Positions 9,834-19,793 of a stretch of DNA of 64,000 nt are shown here, piece by piece. This DNA comes from Flavimaribacter sediminis (GTDB taxonomy: Bacteria > Pseudomonadota > Alphaproteobacteria > Rhizobiales > Rhizobiaceae): NCBI RefSeq assembly GCF_019492055.1, contig NZ_JAICBX010000003.1, forward strand, positions 124,001-188,000. The letters run 5' to 3'. Below the pieces are notes generated by a model that had not been told where the DNA came from, searched no databases, and saw only the letters and a list, made by a program, of their open reading frames with translations. A program made the translations under genes and the position numbers. Every line of letters begins with the position of its first letter. Within the stretch, counting starts at the first letter, position 1.

Positions 9834-10138
9834 ATTTGGTCTGCTTACAATTTATGGACAGGTTTAATAAAACTAAAAAACATACTTCGACACAATCAGA
9901 CCACTATGCAATCATCTTGCATCTGAACGCCATCTCCCCAAGAGAACCGGCGCGAAAAACTTAACCGCAACTTTCATCAATACTCAAGAAACGATTATTA
10001 TGTATATAATATGGCAATCACAAATTAGTACGGACAATGCGCTGAAACTTGTAACGATCAGACAATCAAAGATTGTAAAAAGGCCGCGCACTTCTGTCAA
10101 CAAGCTGCAAGCCGATTGAACCCGCCGCAACAGCGCTC
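9834..10138. other. AT-rich spacer upstream of the LuxR-type gene
   Basis: About 300 bases with no supported gene. They contain short inverted repeats, including the one at 9906-9922 and an ACAATC-aaa-GATTGT hairpin near 10063-10078. The composition resembles the other AT-rich spacer at 8640-8960. This suggests, without proving, that the luxR/autotransporter block has a different history from its neighbours. Confidence 0.5.
9906..9922. promoter_or_regulatory. Inverted repeat ATGCAA-N5-TTGCAT upstream of the LuxR-type gene
   Basis: A perfect 6+6 inverted repeat of 17 bases centred about 81 bases upstream of the regulator's start codon. Its size and position would suit an autoregulatory operator of a LuxR-type protein. 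It shares the TGCAA half-site with the repeat at 8855-8872. Function is inferred. Confidence 0.35.
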
Positions 10139-10169
10139 AAAAAAATCGCCCGACTTTGCAGCCGGGCGA
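10139..10169 (-). terminator. Rho-independent terminator of the yqeY-like gene
   Basis: Reading the minus strand, a 7-bp stem (CGCCCGA type arms at 10146-10152 and 10163-10169) with a 10-base loop is followed by seven Ts (10145-10139). It lies about 54 bases past the stop codon of the yqeY-like gene. Confidence 0.8.
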
Positions 10170-10222
10170 CGTACGACGCCGACCTGAGACGCGCGGACGG
10201 CCCGGTTTAATAAAACTGCTCC

Positions 10223-10675
10223 CTAATGTTTAAGCATGTCCTTGACCATCCCGGAGGCCTTGGAAAAATCCATCTGGCCGGAAAACCGCGTTTTGAGCGT
10301 GTTCATGCATTTGCCCATATCGCGCAGTCCCTGGGCGCCGGTCTCCTCCACCACCCGGCGACAGGCCGTCTGAACCGCTTCGTCGGAGAGTTGCGCGGGA
10401 AGAAAGGAGCGTATCACGTCCATTTCCTCGCGCTCCTGTTCGGCCAGTTCCACGCGCGCCGCCTCTTCGTAGATTCGCGCGGATTCCTCGCGCTGCTTGA
10501 TCATCTTCGACAGAATCTGCAGGATTTCTTCATCGCTGACCGGATCTTTGCCAGTGCCGCGATTTGCGATATCCCTGTCTTTAATGGCAGCAAGAATCAG
10601 CCGAATCGTAGAAACCCGACGTGTGTCTTTTGCCTTCACCGCGTCTTTCAAAGCGGCTGTCAACATGTCTCGCAT
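10223..10675 (-). CDS. yqeY: GatB/YqeY domain-containing protein
   Basis: A 150-residue cytoplasmic protein of the YqeY family, which resembles the C-terminal tRNA-binding tail domain of GatB, the amidotransferase subunit that makes Gln-tRNA and Asn-tRNA. The full-length family pattern is present: an N-terminal helical part (MLTAALKDAVKAKDTRRVSTI), a charged middle (ILSKMIKQREESARIYEEA) and a C-terminal part ending GQMDFSKASGMVKDML. The exact role of stand-alone YqeY proteins is not settled. The gene is divergent from carA, with about 295 bases between the starts that must hold both promoters, and it has its own terminator downstream. Confidence 0.93.
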   Translation of the reverse strand: MRDMLTAALKDAVKAKDTRRVSTIRLILAAIKDRDIANRGTGKDPVSDEEILQILSKMIKQREESARIYEEAARVELAEQEREEMDVIRSFLPAQLSDEAVQTACRRVVEETGAQGLRDMGKCMNTLKTRFSGQMDFSKASGMVKDMLKH

Positions 10676-10969
10676 TCAGTTTCTCCTGCATTTCGCCGCG
10701 CACCATAGTTGGACGAGATAGCGATTGCAAATGTTTTGAACTCGCCTAACTAGTTGATATTATTTGCTATTATTTCAACGCGCAAAATTCCGGCACTGGT
10801 GTTCCGATCCTTCGCGCCGTCGGCCGGCGGCTCCCAGCATTAACACTTTTGTTCCGATGGCGGCAATTCAAAGTTTCCGCGCGGCCTTGAGAGACAGCCG
10901 GCGCGGACTTGAACATCGCCGCTCTTACCTTTATCTCGCGGCAGATTGCAGCTCTAACGGACAAAGTTC

Positions 10970-12163
10970 ATGACAACGGCCTGGCCAAAGAAAAAAACCA
11001 CCGCACTGCTGGTGCTCGCAAATGGAATGGTCATCGAGGGCCATGGGCTGGGCGCGGTCGGCGCGGTCGAGGCGGAAGTCTGTTTCAACACCGCATTGAC
11101 CGGCTATCAGGAAATCCTGACTGACCCGTCCTACGCCGGTCAGATCGTCACATTCACTTTTCCGCACATCGGCAACATCGGCGCCAATGACGAGGATATC
11201 GAGGATCTGACTCCGGCGGCTCATATCGGTGCTGTCGGCGCGATTTTCAAGGCCGACATCACGGAACCGTCAAATTACCGCTCGCGGCAGCACCTGAACG
11301 ATTGGCTGGCGACCCGCGGCGTCGTCGCCATGTCCGGCGTCGACACCCGCGCCCTGACCGCATGGATTCGCGACAACGGCATGCCCAATGCGGTGCTCGC
11401 ACACAATCCGCAAGGCGAATTCGACGTCGAAAGCCTGAAGGCGCGCGCCGCCGCATGGCACGGTCTGGTCGAACTGGACCTTGCGAAGGACGCGACCAGT
11501 GGTCAGTCGTCACGCTGGATCGAACGCCCCTGGGTCTGGAACGAAGGCTATGGCGAGGGCGACGATGACGGCGCGGTCCATATCGTGGCGATCGACTACG
11601 GCGTCAAGCGCAACATATTGCGCCTGTTTTCCGGTCTCGGATGCCGTGTCACCGTCGTTCCGGCGACGGCGACCGCGGAGGATATTCTGGGTTTGAAACC
11701 GGACGGCGTCTTCCTGTCAAACGGGCCGGGAGATCCCGCCGCCACCGGAGAATACGCCGTTCCGACGCTGCAAAAGCTGATGGAAAGCGACGTACCGATC
11801 TTCGGCATCTGCCTCGGCCACCAGATTCTGGCGCTGGCGCTTGGCGCCAAAACCGCCAAGATGCACCAGGGTCACCACGGCGCCAATCATCCGGTCAAGG
11901 ACCACACGACGGGCAAGGTGGAGATCGTCTCCATGAATCACGGCTTCGCCGTCGATGGAAATTCGCTGCCGGCAGGGGTCGAGGAAACCCACACCTCGCT
12001 TTTTGACGGAACGAACTGCGGCCTTCAGGTCGTGGGCAGGCCCATATTCTCCGTGCAGCATCACCCGGAAGCGTCGCCGGGTCCGCAAGATTCGCACTAT
12101 CTGTTCCGGCGTTTTTTGAACCTCATCCGCGAGAAGCGCGGCGAGACTGCGCTGGTCGAATAG
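10970..12163 (+). CDS. carA: Carbamoyl-phosphate synthase small (glutaminase) subunit
   Basis: A 397-residue subunit that hydrolyses glutamine and channels ammonia to CarB for carbamoyl phosphate, the precursor of arginine and pyrimidines. The N-terminal CPSase small domain is recognisable (FNTALTGYQEILTDPSYAGQ). The C-terminal class I amidotransferase domain has the nucleophile Cys281 in GICLGHQ and the catalytic His/Glu pair in QHHPEASPGP near residue 364. The length is normal. It is separated from carB by a convergent metallopeptidase gene and a small regulator gene, so carA and carB cannot be one simple transcript. It converges on the metallopeptidase gene with a 12-base gap. Confidence 0.98.
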   Translation: MTTAWPKKKTTALLVLANGMVIEGHGLGAVGAVEAEVCFNTALTGYQEILTDPSYAGQIVTFTFPHIGNIGANDEDIEDLTPAAHIGAVGAIFKADITEPSNYRSRQHLNDWLATRGVVAMSGVDTRALTAWIRDNGMPNAVLAHNPQGEFDVESLKARAAAWHGLVELDLAKDATSGQSSRWIERPWVWNEGYGEGDDDGAVHIVAIDYGVKRNILRLFSGLGCRVTVVPATATAEDILGLKPDGVFLSNGPGDPAATGEYAVPTLQKLMESDVPIFGICLGHQILALALGAKTAKMHQGHHGANHPVKDHTTGKVEIVSMNHGFAVDGNSLPAGVEETHTSLFDGTNCGLQVVGRPIFSVQHHPEASPGPQDSHYLFRRFLNLIREKRGETALVE

Positions 12164-12175
12164 ACTGGTTTGCGA

Positions 12176-13099
12176 TCACACGGGCTCGCTGAACGTATCG
12201 CAACTGTCCAGCCGTCCGCTGTCGAAGCCGCGTTTGAACCAGGTCATGCGCTGTTTCGAGGTGCCGTGGTTGAAGCTGTCCGGCACCACATAGCCCTGGC
12301 TTCGCCGCTGCAGCGTGTCGTCGCCGATCTGCCGGGCCGCGTTCAGCGCCTCCTCCAGGTCTCCGCTCTCGAGAAGCCCCTTCTGGTCGGTGAAGTGTCC
12401 CCAGACGCCAGCGAAGCAATCCGCCTGCAGTTCGACGCGAACCGACATTTGGTTGGCCTCGGTCTCGCTCATGGTTTGGCGCATCTGGTTGAACTTGGGC
12501 AGGACGCCGATCAGATTCTGCACATGATGACCAACCTCGTGCGCAATAACATAGGCTTGCGCGAAATCGCCCGACGCGCCGAAGCGGTTCGCCAGCTCAT
12601 TGTAGAATGAAAGATCGATATAGACCTTCTGGTCGCCGGGACAGTAGAACGGTCCGGACGCCGCGCCGGCCATGCCGCAGGCGGAACGCACCCTGTCAGT
12701 GAACAGGACCAGCGTTGGTTCGGGATACACGGCGCCGTTTGCCTGGAAAACTCCTTTCCACACATCCTCAGTCTCCGCAAGCACTGTGGCGACAAACTGG
12801 CTCATCTCGTCCTGCCTGGGCTGGGCGATCTGGCCGCCGTCCTGCTGATAGCCCGGAGACATCGATCCGCCGCCTTCAAGAAGCTCCGCCGGGTCTATGC
12901 CCAGAGCCCGCAAAATGAAGAACCCTATGACAAGAATGACAATCAGCGAGATGCCGCCGCCGGAGGCGCGTCGCGTTCCGGATCCGCCAATGGGAATTCG
13001 AATCCTGCCTGGACTGCGTCGCGAAGAGCCGCCGAAGCCGCCCCGGCTGCCGCGCCTGTCTTCGATATTGCTGCTTTGCCGTCGACCCTTCCAACGCAT
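12176..13099 (-). CDS. YpfJ-family neutral zinc metallopeptidase, membrane anchored
   Basis: A 307-residue protein of the putative neutral zinc metallopeptidase (YpfJ) family. The start at 13099 gives the family N-terminus MRWKGRRQSSNIEDRR and is preceded by a GGGAG ribosome site; the frame stays open upstream to 13261 without family similarity. An arginine/glycine-rich cytoplasmic segment is followed by one membrane helix (ISLIVILVIGFFILRAL). The extracytoplasmic domain carries the zinc motif HEVGHH near residue 185 (VIAHEVGHHVQNL). The physiological substrate of the family is unknown. It is divergent from the XRE-type gene. Confidence 0.92.
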   Translation of the reverse strand: MRWKGRRQSSNIEDRRGSRGGFGGSSRRSPGRIRIPIGGSGTRRASGGGISLIVILVIGFFILRALGIDPAELLEGGGSMSPGYQQDGGQIAQPRQDEMSQFVATVLAETEDVWKGVFQANGAVYPEPTLVLFTDRVRSACGMAGAASGPFYCPGDQKVYIDLSFYNELANRFGASGDFAQAYVIAHEVGHHVQNLIGVLPKFNQMRQTMSETEANQMSVRVELQADCFAGVWGHFTDQKGLLESGDLEEALNAARQIGDDTLQRRSQGYVVPDSFNHGTSKQRMTWFKRGFDSGRLDSCDTFSEPV

Positions 13100-13295
13100 C
13101 GAACCGTCTCCCGTCTGAAACAGAGCCTGCCGCCGCCCATCGGTTGTTAACACCGCCAGGCGGATACGGTTCCGCCTGTGGAGTCCTGCGGCTGGATACG
13201 GCTCACGGCGCAGTTTACATTGAAAATCGCGCCACCCCTCGATTTCAACGACGTCCAGCATTTCAGAACTGATGTAAAAATGCCATACAAAGCTG

Positions 13296-13310
13296 ATAAT
13301 GAAGCATTAT
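13296..13310. promoter_or_regulatory. Palindrome ATAATG-N3-CATTAT upstream of the XRE-type gene
   Basis: A perfect 6+6 inverted repeat with a 3-base spacer ends about 40 bases before the start of the small XRE-type regulator. It sits in the divergent promoter region shared with the metallopeptidase gene. Size and position fit an autoregulatory operator for a small helix-turn-helix dimer; this is inference. Confidence 0.4.
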
Positions 13311-13349
13311 TTTTCAGGAATATTCGAGTAACGACAAGAAGGGCGAAGA

Positions 13350-13619
13350 TTGACATTGACACCAGATGACTTCAGACGCTGGCGAAAGTCCCTTGGTCTC
13401 AAGCAGAAAGACGCAGCCCGGGTTCTTGGCCTGAAGAAACGCATCATTCAATACTATGAAAAAGGCAAGCGTGATGGAAAGCAGATCACCATTCCGCTGA
13501 CCGTCGCTCTGGCCTGCTATGCCATCGCCAACGGCGTTTACGAATACGATGCGTCCGAACTGAGCGACGAGGCGGCGTCGTCCCCGCCAGACGAACCGCA
13601 TCCGGCAAATGCCTGCTGA
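13350..13619 (+). CDS. Small XRE-family helix-turn-helix protein
   Basis: An 89-residue DNA-binding protein. Residues about 5-45 form a Cro/C1-type helix-turn-helix (FRRWRKSLGLKQKDAARVLG, then a KKRIIQYYEKGKR recognition region). The C-terminal third is acidic and proline-rich and probably disordered. The likely start is TTG at 13350, with a second TTG six bases later; the ribosome site is weak (AAGAAGGGCGA), so expression may be low. It lies between the metallopeptidase gene and carB with no partner toxin visible. Its targets are unknown; self-regulation through the palindrome at 13296-13310 is plausible. Confidence 0.8.
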   Translation: MTLTPDDFRRWRKSLGLKQKDAARVLGLKKRIIQYYEKGKRDGKQITIPLTVALACYAIANGVYEYDASELSDEAASSPPDEPHPANAC

Positions 13620-13797
13620 CCTGTAAAGTTCCTTTGGAAAAACCGTGGAAGACGGGGTTTCCCTGTCTGCGCCTTTGCCCTATAAGCGCGCCTCAGAACG
13701 CTCCTGGAGGATGCGGTTCGCCTTCAATTGATGACTACAGTGCACGCACCCGGATTCCATGCAATCCCCGTTGCTACTGCTTGCCGGAAGACCAATC

Positions 13798-16700
13798 ATG
13801 CCCAAGCGCGACGACATAAAGTCCATTCTCATAATCGGGGCCGGACCGATCGTCATCGGTCAAGCCTGTGAATTCGATTATTCCGGCGCCCAGGCCTGCA
13901 AGGCGCTGAAGGAAGAAGGCTATCGCGTCGTCCTCGTCAATTCCAATCCGGCGACGATCATGACCGACCCGGAACTGGCGGATGCGACCTATATCGAACC
14001 CATCACGCCCGAGGTCGTCGCCAAGATCATCGCCAAGGAGCGTCCGGACGCTTTGCTGCCGACCATGGGCGGGCAGACCGCGCTCAACACCGCTCTTTCG
14101 CTGCGGCGCATGGGGATCCTCGAGCGCTACAACGTCGAGATGATCGGCGCCAAGCCAGAGGCGATCGACAAGGCCGAAGACAGGGCGCTGTTCCGCGAGG
14201 CCATGGCGAAAATCGGTCTCGAGACGCCCCGCTCGATGCTTGCGAATGCAACGGAAGTGAAGGACCGCGACCGCAAGGCGCATGAGGCCAAGCGCGAAGA
14301 ACTCAGAAAGCAGTTTGAGGGTGACCAGCTGGACGCTGCCCTCGACGCGCTTGAGACGGAGTGGCAGCTCGACGAAACTGACCGCAAGCAGCACTATATC
14401 GGACACGCGCTCGGCATCGCCGCCCAGGCGCTCGACCATGTCGGACTGCCGGCGATCATCCGGCCCTCCTTTACGCTCGGCGGAACCGGCGGCGGCATCG
14501 CTTTCAACCGCTCGGAATATTTCGAGATCGTCGAATCGGGCCTTGACGCCTCGCCGACCACGGAAGTGCTGATCGAAGAGTCCGTACTCGGCTGGAAGGA
14601 GTTCGAGATGGAAGTCGTCCGCGACCGCGCGGACAATTGCATCATCATCTGCTCCATCGAGAACGTCGATCCGATGGGCGTTCACACCGGCGATTCCATC
14701 ACCGTCGCGCCTGCCCTGACGCTCACCGACAAGGAATACCAGATCATGCGCAACGCATCGATCGCGGTGTTGCGCGAGATCGGAGTGGAAACCGGCGGAT
14801 CGAACGTACAGTTCGCCGTCAATCCGGAAGATGGCCGGCTGGTCGTCATCGAAATGAACCCGCGCGTTTCGCGCTCCTCGGCGCTCGCTTCCAAGGCGAC
14901 CGGGTTTCCGATCGCCAAGGTGGCTGCGAAGCTCGCCGTCGGCTATACGCTCGACGAACTCGACAATGACATCACCGGCGGCGCGACGCCGGCGTCTTTC
15001 GAACCGTCGATCGACTATGTGGTCACCAAGATTCCCCGTTTCGCCTTTGAAAAGTTCCCCGGCGCCGAACCGCTTTTGACCACGTCGATGAAATCGGTCG
15101 GCGAGGTAATGGCGATCGGCCGCACCTTCGCCGAATCGCTGCAGAAGGCCCTGCGCGGCCTTGAAACAGGCCTGACCGGTCTCGACGAGATCGACATTCC
15201 CGGTCTCGGCGAAGGCGATGACAAGAACGCAATCCGCGCCGCGCTCGGAACGCCCACCCCCGACCGGCTTCGCATGGTCGCGCAGGCGCTCCGGCTGGGC
15301 GCCTCCGCCGAAGAGGTGCACCAGGCGTGCAAGATCGATCCCTGGTTCCTCAGCCAGCTCAAGGCGATCGTCGACATGGAAACGCATATCCGCGCCCACG
15401 GATTGCCGGAGGACGCCGACAATCTGCGGATGCTCAAGTCAATGGGCTTTTCCGACGCCCGGCTGGCGGGTCTGACAGGCCAGCGCGAGAAAAACGTGGC
15501 GCGGCTGCGCGACCGGCTTGACGTGCACCCGGTCTACAAACGGATCGACACCTGCGCGGCGGAATTCGCCTCGCCGACCGCCTACATGTATTCGACCTAC
15601 GAAACGGCCTTTGCAGGCGCGCTGCAATCCGAAGCGGATGTTTCCGACCGCAAGAAGGTCGTCATCCTCGGCGGCGGTCCAAACCGGATCGGCCAGGGCA
15701 TCGAGTTCGACTATTGCTGCTGTCACGCGGCCTTCGCGCTGGAAGACGCCGGCTATGAATCAATCATGGTCAATTGCAACCCGGAAACTGTCTCGACGGA
15801 TTACGACACGTCCGACCGGCTCTATTTCGAACCGCTGACGGTCGAGGACGTGCTGGAGATCCTGAGGATCGAACAGCAGAAGGGAACGCTGCATGGCGTC
15901 ATCGTCCAGTTCGGCGGGCAGACGCCGCTGAAACTTGCCAATGCCCTGGAAAGCGCCGGGATTCCAATCCTCGGCACCGAGCCCGACGCAATCGATCTCG
16001 CGGAAGATCGCGACCGGTTCCAGAAACTCCTGACACGGCTCGACCTTCTGCAGCCGAAAAACGGCATAGCCCATTCCGTGGAGCAGGCGCGGCTCGTCGC
16101 CGCCGAAATCGGTTATCCGCTGGTCGTCCGCCCATCCTACGTTCTGGGCGGCCGGGCGATGCAGATCATACGCGACGAGCAAAGCCTTTCGAACTATCTG
16201 CTTGGCACGGTTCCGGAACTCGTTCCCGAAGACATCAAGGCGCGTTATCCGAACGACAAGACCGGCCAGATCAACACGCTTCTCGGCTCCAATCCGCTGC
16301 TTTTCGACAGCTACCTGTCCAACGCGACTGAAGTCGACGTCGACTGCCTGTGCGACGGCAACGACGTCTTTGTCGCAGGAATCATGGAGCATATCGAGGA
16401 AGCTGGCATTCATTCCGGCGACAGCGCCTGTTCGCTTCCCGCGCACTCGCTGTCCGGAGAAATCATCGACGAATTGGAACGGCAGACCCGGCGGCTCGCG
16501 CTCGCTTTGCATGTCGGCGGCCTGATGAATGTGCAATACGCCATCAAGGATGGTGAAATCTACGTGCTTGAAGTCAATCCGCGCGCCTCCCGCACCGTGC
16601 CATTCGTCGCCAAGACCATCGGCGCGCCAGTCGCCAAGATCGCAGCCAGGGTCATGGCCGGCGAAAAACTGGACGCGGCGATCTCCGCCTACGGCGCGGT

Positions 16701-17280
16701 TCCGGACACGAAAAATCTCGCGCATATCGCCGTCAAGGAAGCTGTCTTCCCGTTTGCCCGCTTTCCGGGCGTCGACACGCTGCTCGGCCCGGAAATGCGC
16801 TCCACTGGCGAGGTGATGGGCCTTGACACCGACTATGCGCTCGCCTTCGCCAAGGCGCAGCTCGGCGCCGGCGTTGAGCTTCCGCGCGACGGCGCGGTCT
16901 TCATCTCGGTTCGCGACGAGGACAAGCAGTTCGTCCTGCCTGCGGCGCGGCGGCTGGCCGAGATCGGCTTCAGCATCGTGGCGACCGGAGGCACGGCGCG
17001 CTTCCTTGCCGAAAACGGCGTCAAGGCGACCCGGATCAACAAGGTCCTCGAAGGGCGCCCGCATGTCGAGGACGCGATCCGCAATCGCGAAATCCAGCTC
17101 GTCGTCAACACGACCTCCGGCGCCAAGGCGATGTCGGATTCAAAATCGCTTCGCCGCGCGGCGCTGATGCAGAAGGTGCCCTATTTCACCACCATGGCCG
17201 GGGCTCAGGCCGCGGCAGAGGCCATTGCCGCGCTCAAGGCCGGCAACCTGGAAGTGCGGCCGCTGCAAAGTTATTTTTAA
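13798..17280 (+). CDS. carB: Carbamoyl-phosphate synthase large subunit
   Basis: An 1160-residue synthetase subunit that makes carbamoyl phosphate from bicarbonate, ATP and CarA-derived ammonia. The start at 13798 ([20 protein letters not shown]) has a GGAAG ribosome site and matches the family; the frame continues 39 bases upstream. Two homologous ATP-grasp halves are visible: the N-terminal carboxyphosphate half beginning [17 protein letters not shown], and the carbamoyl half beginning about residue 625 with [19 protein letters not shown]. The last 140 residues form the allosteric domain ([17 protein letters not shown]). The length is slightly above the E. coli enzyme's, mainly from an inserted charged segment near residues 155-200 ([19 protein letters not shown]), an extension I believe is common in alphaproteobacteria. 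Confidence 0.98.
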   Translation: MPKRDDIKSILIIGAGPIVIGQACEFDYSGAQACKALKEEGYRVVLVNSNPATIMTDPELADATYIEPITPEVVAKIIAKERPDALLPTMGGQTALNTALSLRRMGILERYNVEMIGAKPEAIDKAEDRALFREAMAKIGLETPRSMLANATEVKDRDRKAHEAKREELRKQFEGDQLDAALDALETEWQLDETDRKQHYIGHALGIAAQALDHVGLPAIIRPSFTLGGTGGGIAFNRSEYFEIVESGLDASPTTEVLIEESVLGWKEFEMEVVRDRADNCIIICSIENVDPMGVHTGDSITVAPALTLTDKEYQIMRNASIAVLREIGVETGGSNVQFAVNPEDGRLVVIEMNPRVSRSSALASKATGFPIAKVAAKLAVGYTLDELDNDITGGATPASFEPSIDYVVTKIPRFAFEKFPGAEPLLTTSMKSVGEVMAIGRTFAESLQKALRGLETGLTGLDEIDIPGLGEGDDKNAIRAALGTPTPDRLRMVAQALRLGASAEEVHQACKIDPWFLSQLKAIVDMETHIRAHGLPEDADNLRMLKSMGFSDARLAGLTGQREKNVARLRDRLDVHPVYKRIDTCAAEFASPTAYMYSTYETAFAGALQSEADVSDRKKVVILGGGPNRIGQGIEFDYCCCHAAFALEDAGYESIMVNCNPETVSTDYDTSDRLYFEPLTVEDVLEILRIEQQKGTLHGVIVQFGGQTPLKLANALESAGIPILGTEPDAIDLAEDRDRFQKLLTRLDLLQPKNGIAHSVEQARLVAAEIGYPLVVRPSYVLGGRAMQIIRDEQSLSNYLLGTVPELVPEDIKARYPNDKTGQINTLLGSNPLLFDSYLSNATEVDVDCLCDGNDVFVAGIMEHIEEAGIHSGDSACSLPAHSLSGEIIDELERQTRRLALALHVGGLMNVQYAIKDGEIYVLEVNPRASRTVPFVAKTIGAPVAKIAARVMAGEKLDAAISAYGAVPDTKNLAHIAVKEAVFPFARFPGVDTLLGPEMRSTGEVMGLDTDYALAFAKAQLGAGVELPRDGAVFISVRDEDKQFVLPAARRLAEIGFSIVATGGTARFLAENGVKATRINKVLEGRPHVEDAIRNREIQLVVNTTSGAKAMSDSKSLRRAALMQKVPYFTTMAGAQAAAEAIAALKAGNLEVRPLQSYF

Positions 17281-17406
17281 CCGAGAGCCCGTAATTGCAT
17301 TCGATCCGCATGACGCAATCCTTCGTTGCGGTTGAATTGGGTCGAATAGCGAAAACACTGGCTTTTTGGGCGCATTTGCTGCTAGACTGCGTCGATTAAC
17401 GCATGA

Positions 17407-17446
17407 AACGGTTCCGGATCTGCAGATTCGGGGGCCGTTTTCTTTT
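17407..17446 (+). terminator. Terminator between carB and greA
   Basis: A stem of AACGGTTCC (17407-17415) with GGGGCCGTT (17431-17439), nine pairs including two G-U, is followed by a TTTTCTTTT tract. The loop itself contains the palindrome ATCTGCAGAT. It lies 127 bases past the carB stop and 55 bases before greA, so it ends the carB transcript or attenuates readthrough into greA. Confidence 0.7.
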
Positions 17447-17500
17447 GCGCCAAAGCAGGGCTCTCAAGCTGCTTCGGCGCCAAGAATGACGGAGAAGGAC

Positions 17501-17977
17501 ATGGTAGAAAAAGTCCCGATGACACCGGGCGGTTTCGCCAAACTGAATGAAGAACTGCGCTGGCGCCAGCAGGAAGAGCGCCCGCGGATCATCGAGGCAA
17601 TTGCCGAGGCAAGGGCCCATGGCGACCTTTCGGAAAATGCGGAATATCACGCAGCCAAGGAAGCCCAGAGCCACAACGAGGGCCGGATTTCCGAGCTGGA
17701 AGATTTGACGGCGCGCGCCGAGGTCATCGACCTGACGAAAATGTCGGGCGACACGATCAAATTCGGCGCCACGGTAAAGCTCGTCGACGAGGATACTGAA
17801 GAGGAAAAGACCTATCAGATCGTCGGCGACCAGGAAGCCGATGTGAAGCAGGGACGGATCTCCCTGTCTTCCCCCATCGCCAGGGCCCTCATTGGAAAGT
17901 CGCAAGGCGATTCAATCGAGGTCAATGCCCCCGGCGGGGCCAAGGCCTACGAAATTCTCGAAGTCAACTGGGGCTGA
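17501..17977 (+). CDS. greA: Transcription elongation factor GreA
   Basis: A 158-residue factor that enters the RNA polymerase secondary channel and stimulates transcript cleavage to rescue backtracked complexes. The chosen start [15 protein letters not shown] is typical of the family and follows a GGAGAAGG ribosome site; an in-frame ATG 15 bases upstream is less likely. The N-terminal coiled coil (residues about 10-75) has the conserved tip region [13 protein letters not shown] with the acidic catalytic residues, and the C-terminal domain ends [20 protein letters not shown]. It is followed 12 bases later by the glycosyltransferase gene, so the two are probably cotranscribed. Confidence 0.97.
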   Translation: MVEKVPMTPGGFAKLNEELRWRQQEERPRIIEAIAEARAHGDLSENAEYHAAKEAQSHNEGRISELEDLTARAEVIDLTKMSGDTIKFGATVKLVDEDTEEEKTYQIVGDQEADVKQGRISLSSPIARALIGKSQGDSIEVNAPGGAKAYEILEVNWG

Positions 17978-17989
17978 CCGCGTCGATCG

Positions 17990-19057
17990 ATGGGTCCTGA
18001 AACTCCGGTCAGTATGGACGAGGTCGAGGTTCTCGCACCGAACTTCAAGCGTCGACTGTCCGGAGTGACCTCCACGATCGTCCAGCTGGCGCCGTTACAG
18101 CGACGGATCGGCGTGAAGATCGCGACCCTCGGCCCCGGACTTCCCGAACACCTGCCGCACGTCTCCTGGCGCGACCTCGTCAAGGCGTGGCGTCCGCCGC
18201 CCGGCAAAACTGCGCGCGTCTGGCATGCGCGGCGAAACAATGAAATGATCGTGGGCATCGTGCTGCGCGACATTCTGCGCATGCCCTTGAAACTGCTTTT
18301 CACATCGGCGGCGCAGCGTCATCACAAGCCCTTCACGCGCTGGCTCATAAGGCGCATGGACCGGGTAGTTGCGACCAGCGAGCGCTCGGGTTCCTTTCTG
18401 CAGGCGCCGCACACCACCATCCTCCACGGCGTCGACACCGACATGTTTCACCCTCCGCAAACGGCGGAAGACACGATCGCCGCGAGCGGTCTCGCCGGAA
18501 AATACCTGATCGGATGTTTCGGCCGCATCCGCCATCAGAAGGGAACCGACCTGTTCGTCGCGTCGATGATCGATTTGCTCCCGCGTTTCCCGGACTGGAC
18601 GGCGGTGATATCCGGCCGCGCCACGGCGGAACACCAGGCGTTTGCAGACCGTCTGAAGGACGATGTCCGGTCGGCCGGGCTTCAGGACCGGATCGTTTTC
18701 CTTGGCGAAGTGCCGGACATCAAGGTCTGGCACCGCCGCCTGACGCTCTATGTCGCCCCGTCGAGAAACGAAGGCTTCGGGCTGACGCCCTTCGAGGCGA
18801 TGGCTTCGAAGACAGCGGTGGTGACCTCCGACGCCGGCGCATACTCTGAAATGGCCGTGCCTGGCATTTCCGGAAACATCGTCGCCGCTGGCGACGGTCC
18901 GGCGCTCACGAAAGCGATAGAGCCCTACCTCGCAGACCCCGCAAAGGCGATCGACGACGCGGAGAAGAGCCTCGCGCATGTGAGGGCGAATTTCGGCCTC
19001 GAGCGGGAAGCGTCGGCCCTGAAGGCCGTCTATGAAGAAATGCTTGAGGGCGGCTAA
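17990..19057 (+). CDS. lpcC: LpcC-type lipopolysaccharide core mannosyltransferase (GT4 family)
   Basis: A 355-residue GT-B fold glycosyltransferase. The N-terminal signature APNFKRRLSGVTSTIVQL is characteristic of rhizobial LpcC and Brucella WadC, which add mannose to the inner core of lipopolysaccharide. The C-terminal family 1 domain shows GCFGRIRHQKGTDLF, then the nucleotide-sugar E-x7-E motif in PSRNEGFGLTPFEAMA. The second methionine at 18014 is an alternative start. The gene sits 12 bases behind greA and overlaps the convergent lrp gene by four bases. Family assignment is confident; the exact sugar and acceptor are inferred from homologues. Confidence 0.88.
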   Translation: MGPETPVSMDEVEVLAPNFKRRLSGVTSTIVQLAPLQRRIGVKIATLGPGLPEHLPHVSWRDLVKAWRPPPGKTARVWHARRNNEMIVGIVLRDILRMPLKLLFTSAAQRHHKPFTRWLIRRMDRVVATSERSGSFLQAPHTTILHGVDTDMFHPPQTAEDTIAASGLAGKYLIGCFGRIRHQKGTDLFVASMIDLLPRFPDWTAVISGRATAEHQAFADRLKDDVRSAGLQDRIVFLGEVPDIKVWHRRLTLYVAPSRNEGFGLTPFEAMASKTAVVTSDAGAYSEMAVPGISGNIVAAGDGPALTKAIEPYLADPAKAIDDAEKSLAHVRANFGLEREASALKAVYEEMLEGG

Positions 19058-19527
19058 TCAAACGCCACCTTGCCCTCGTTCTTCACCTGGCGGATCGTCA
19101 GCATGGTGCGGACAGTGTCGACATTTGCGGCCGTTGTCAGTTCGTCGATGACGAAATCCTGGAAAGCGGCGAGATTGCGCGCAACACAATGCAGCAGGAA
19201 ATCGCTTTCACCGCTCACCATCCACGACTGTCGGACAAAGGGCCAGGACAGGGTTTTCTCGGCGAACGCCCTGAGATTGGCTTCCGACTGCAAGGTCAGC
19301 CCCACCGCGCAGAAGGCGACGACATCGAAACCAAGCGCCGGCGCGTTCAGCATCGCGCGATACCCTTCGATGACGCCTGCTTCCTCGAGCTTGCGCACGC
19401 GCCGCAGACAGGGGGGCGCAGAAATGCCGACCCGTTCGGAAAGCTCCACATTGGTCATCCGGCCGTCGGCTTGCAACTCTCGCAATATCTTCATGTCGAT
19501 GCGATCAAGCTCAGCGCGAATCGGCAT
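19054..19527 (-). CDS. Lrp/AsnC-family transcriptional regulator
   Basis: A 157-residue regulator with an N-terminal AsnC-type helix-turn-helix (LDRIDMKILRELQADGRMTN, then VELSERVGISAPPCLRRVRKLEEAGVI) and a C-terminal RAM domain that usually binds amino acids and forms octamers. It is divergent from trxB, an arrangement recurring in Rhizobiales where the neighbours are trxB and an LsrB/VtlR-type gene. The 266-base spacer to trxB can hold operators for both genes. It overlaps the lpcC stop tail to tail by four bases. The effector is not readable from sequence. Confidence 0.93.
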   Translation of the reverse strand: MPIRAELDRIDMKILRELQADGRMTNVELSERVGISAPPCLRRVRKLEEAGVIEGYRAMLNAPALGFDVVAFCAVGLTLQSEANLRAFAEKTLSWPFVRQSWMVSGESDFLLHCVARNLAAFQDFVIDELTTAANVDTVRTMLTIRQVKNEGKVAFD

Positions 19528-19793
19528 GCGGCCCTCTCCCTTCTAATGGCTGGAAACGAGACCATTAATTTCGCCGGCGCGCAAGATAATTTCTCTTCCA
19601 CAGCGCTTGGTCCAAGCCCTGCGCCGCGTCGTTGCACGGTATCGTGAAATATGCGCCCTCTACTTGAAACAGATCGCCGCCGCTACGTACATTGGGACAA
19701 ACCGGCCCGGCGGGTGAAATGCCCTGTGCGGGCGCAATCAGCCGTGCTATAGGCCCGGCAACCAAGACGAGACCAGTTTCAAGGAATGCAGAT

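Noticed and set aside
13149-13173. GGAAC-N16-TGTT on the minus strand before the metallopeptidase gene, resembling an EcfG promoter
   Set aside because: The -10 is TGTT instead of CGTT, so the match is imperfect; not strong enough to list without expression data.
13774-15399. A 541-codon minus-strand frame within carB, and another at 15760-17064
   Set aside because: Both are antisense shadows of the GC-rich carB reading frame and show no recognisable domain.
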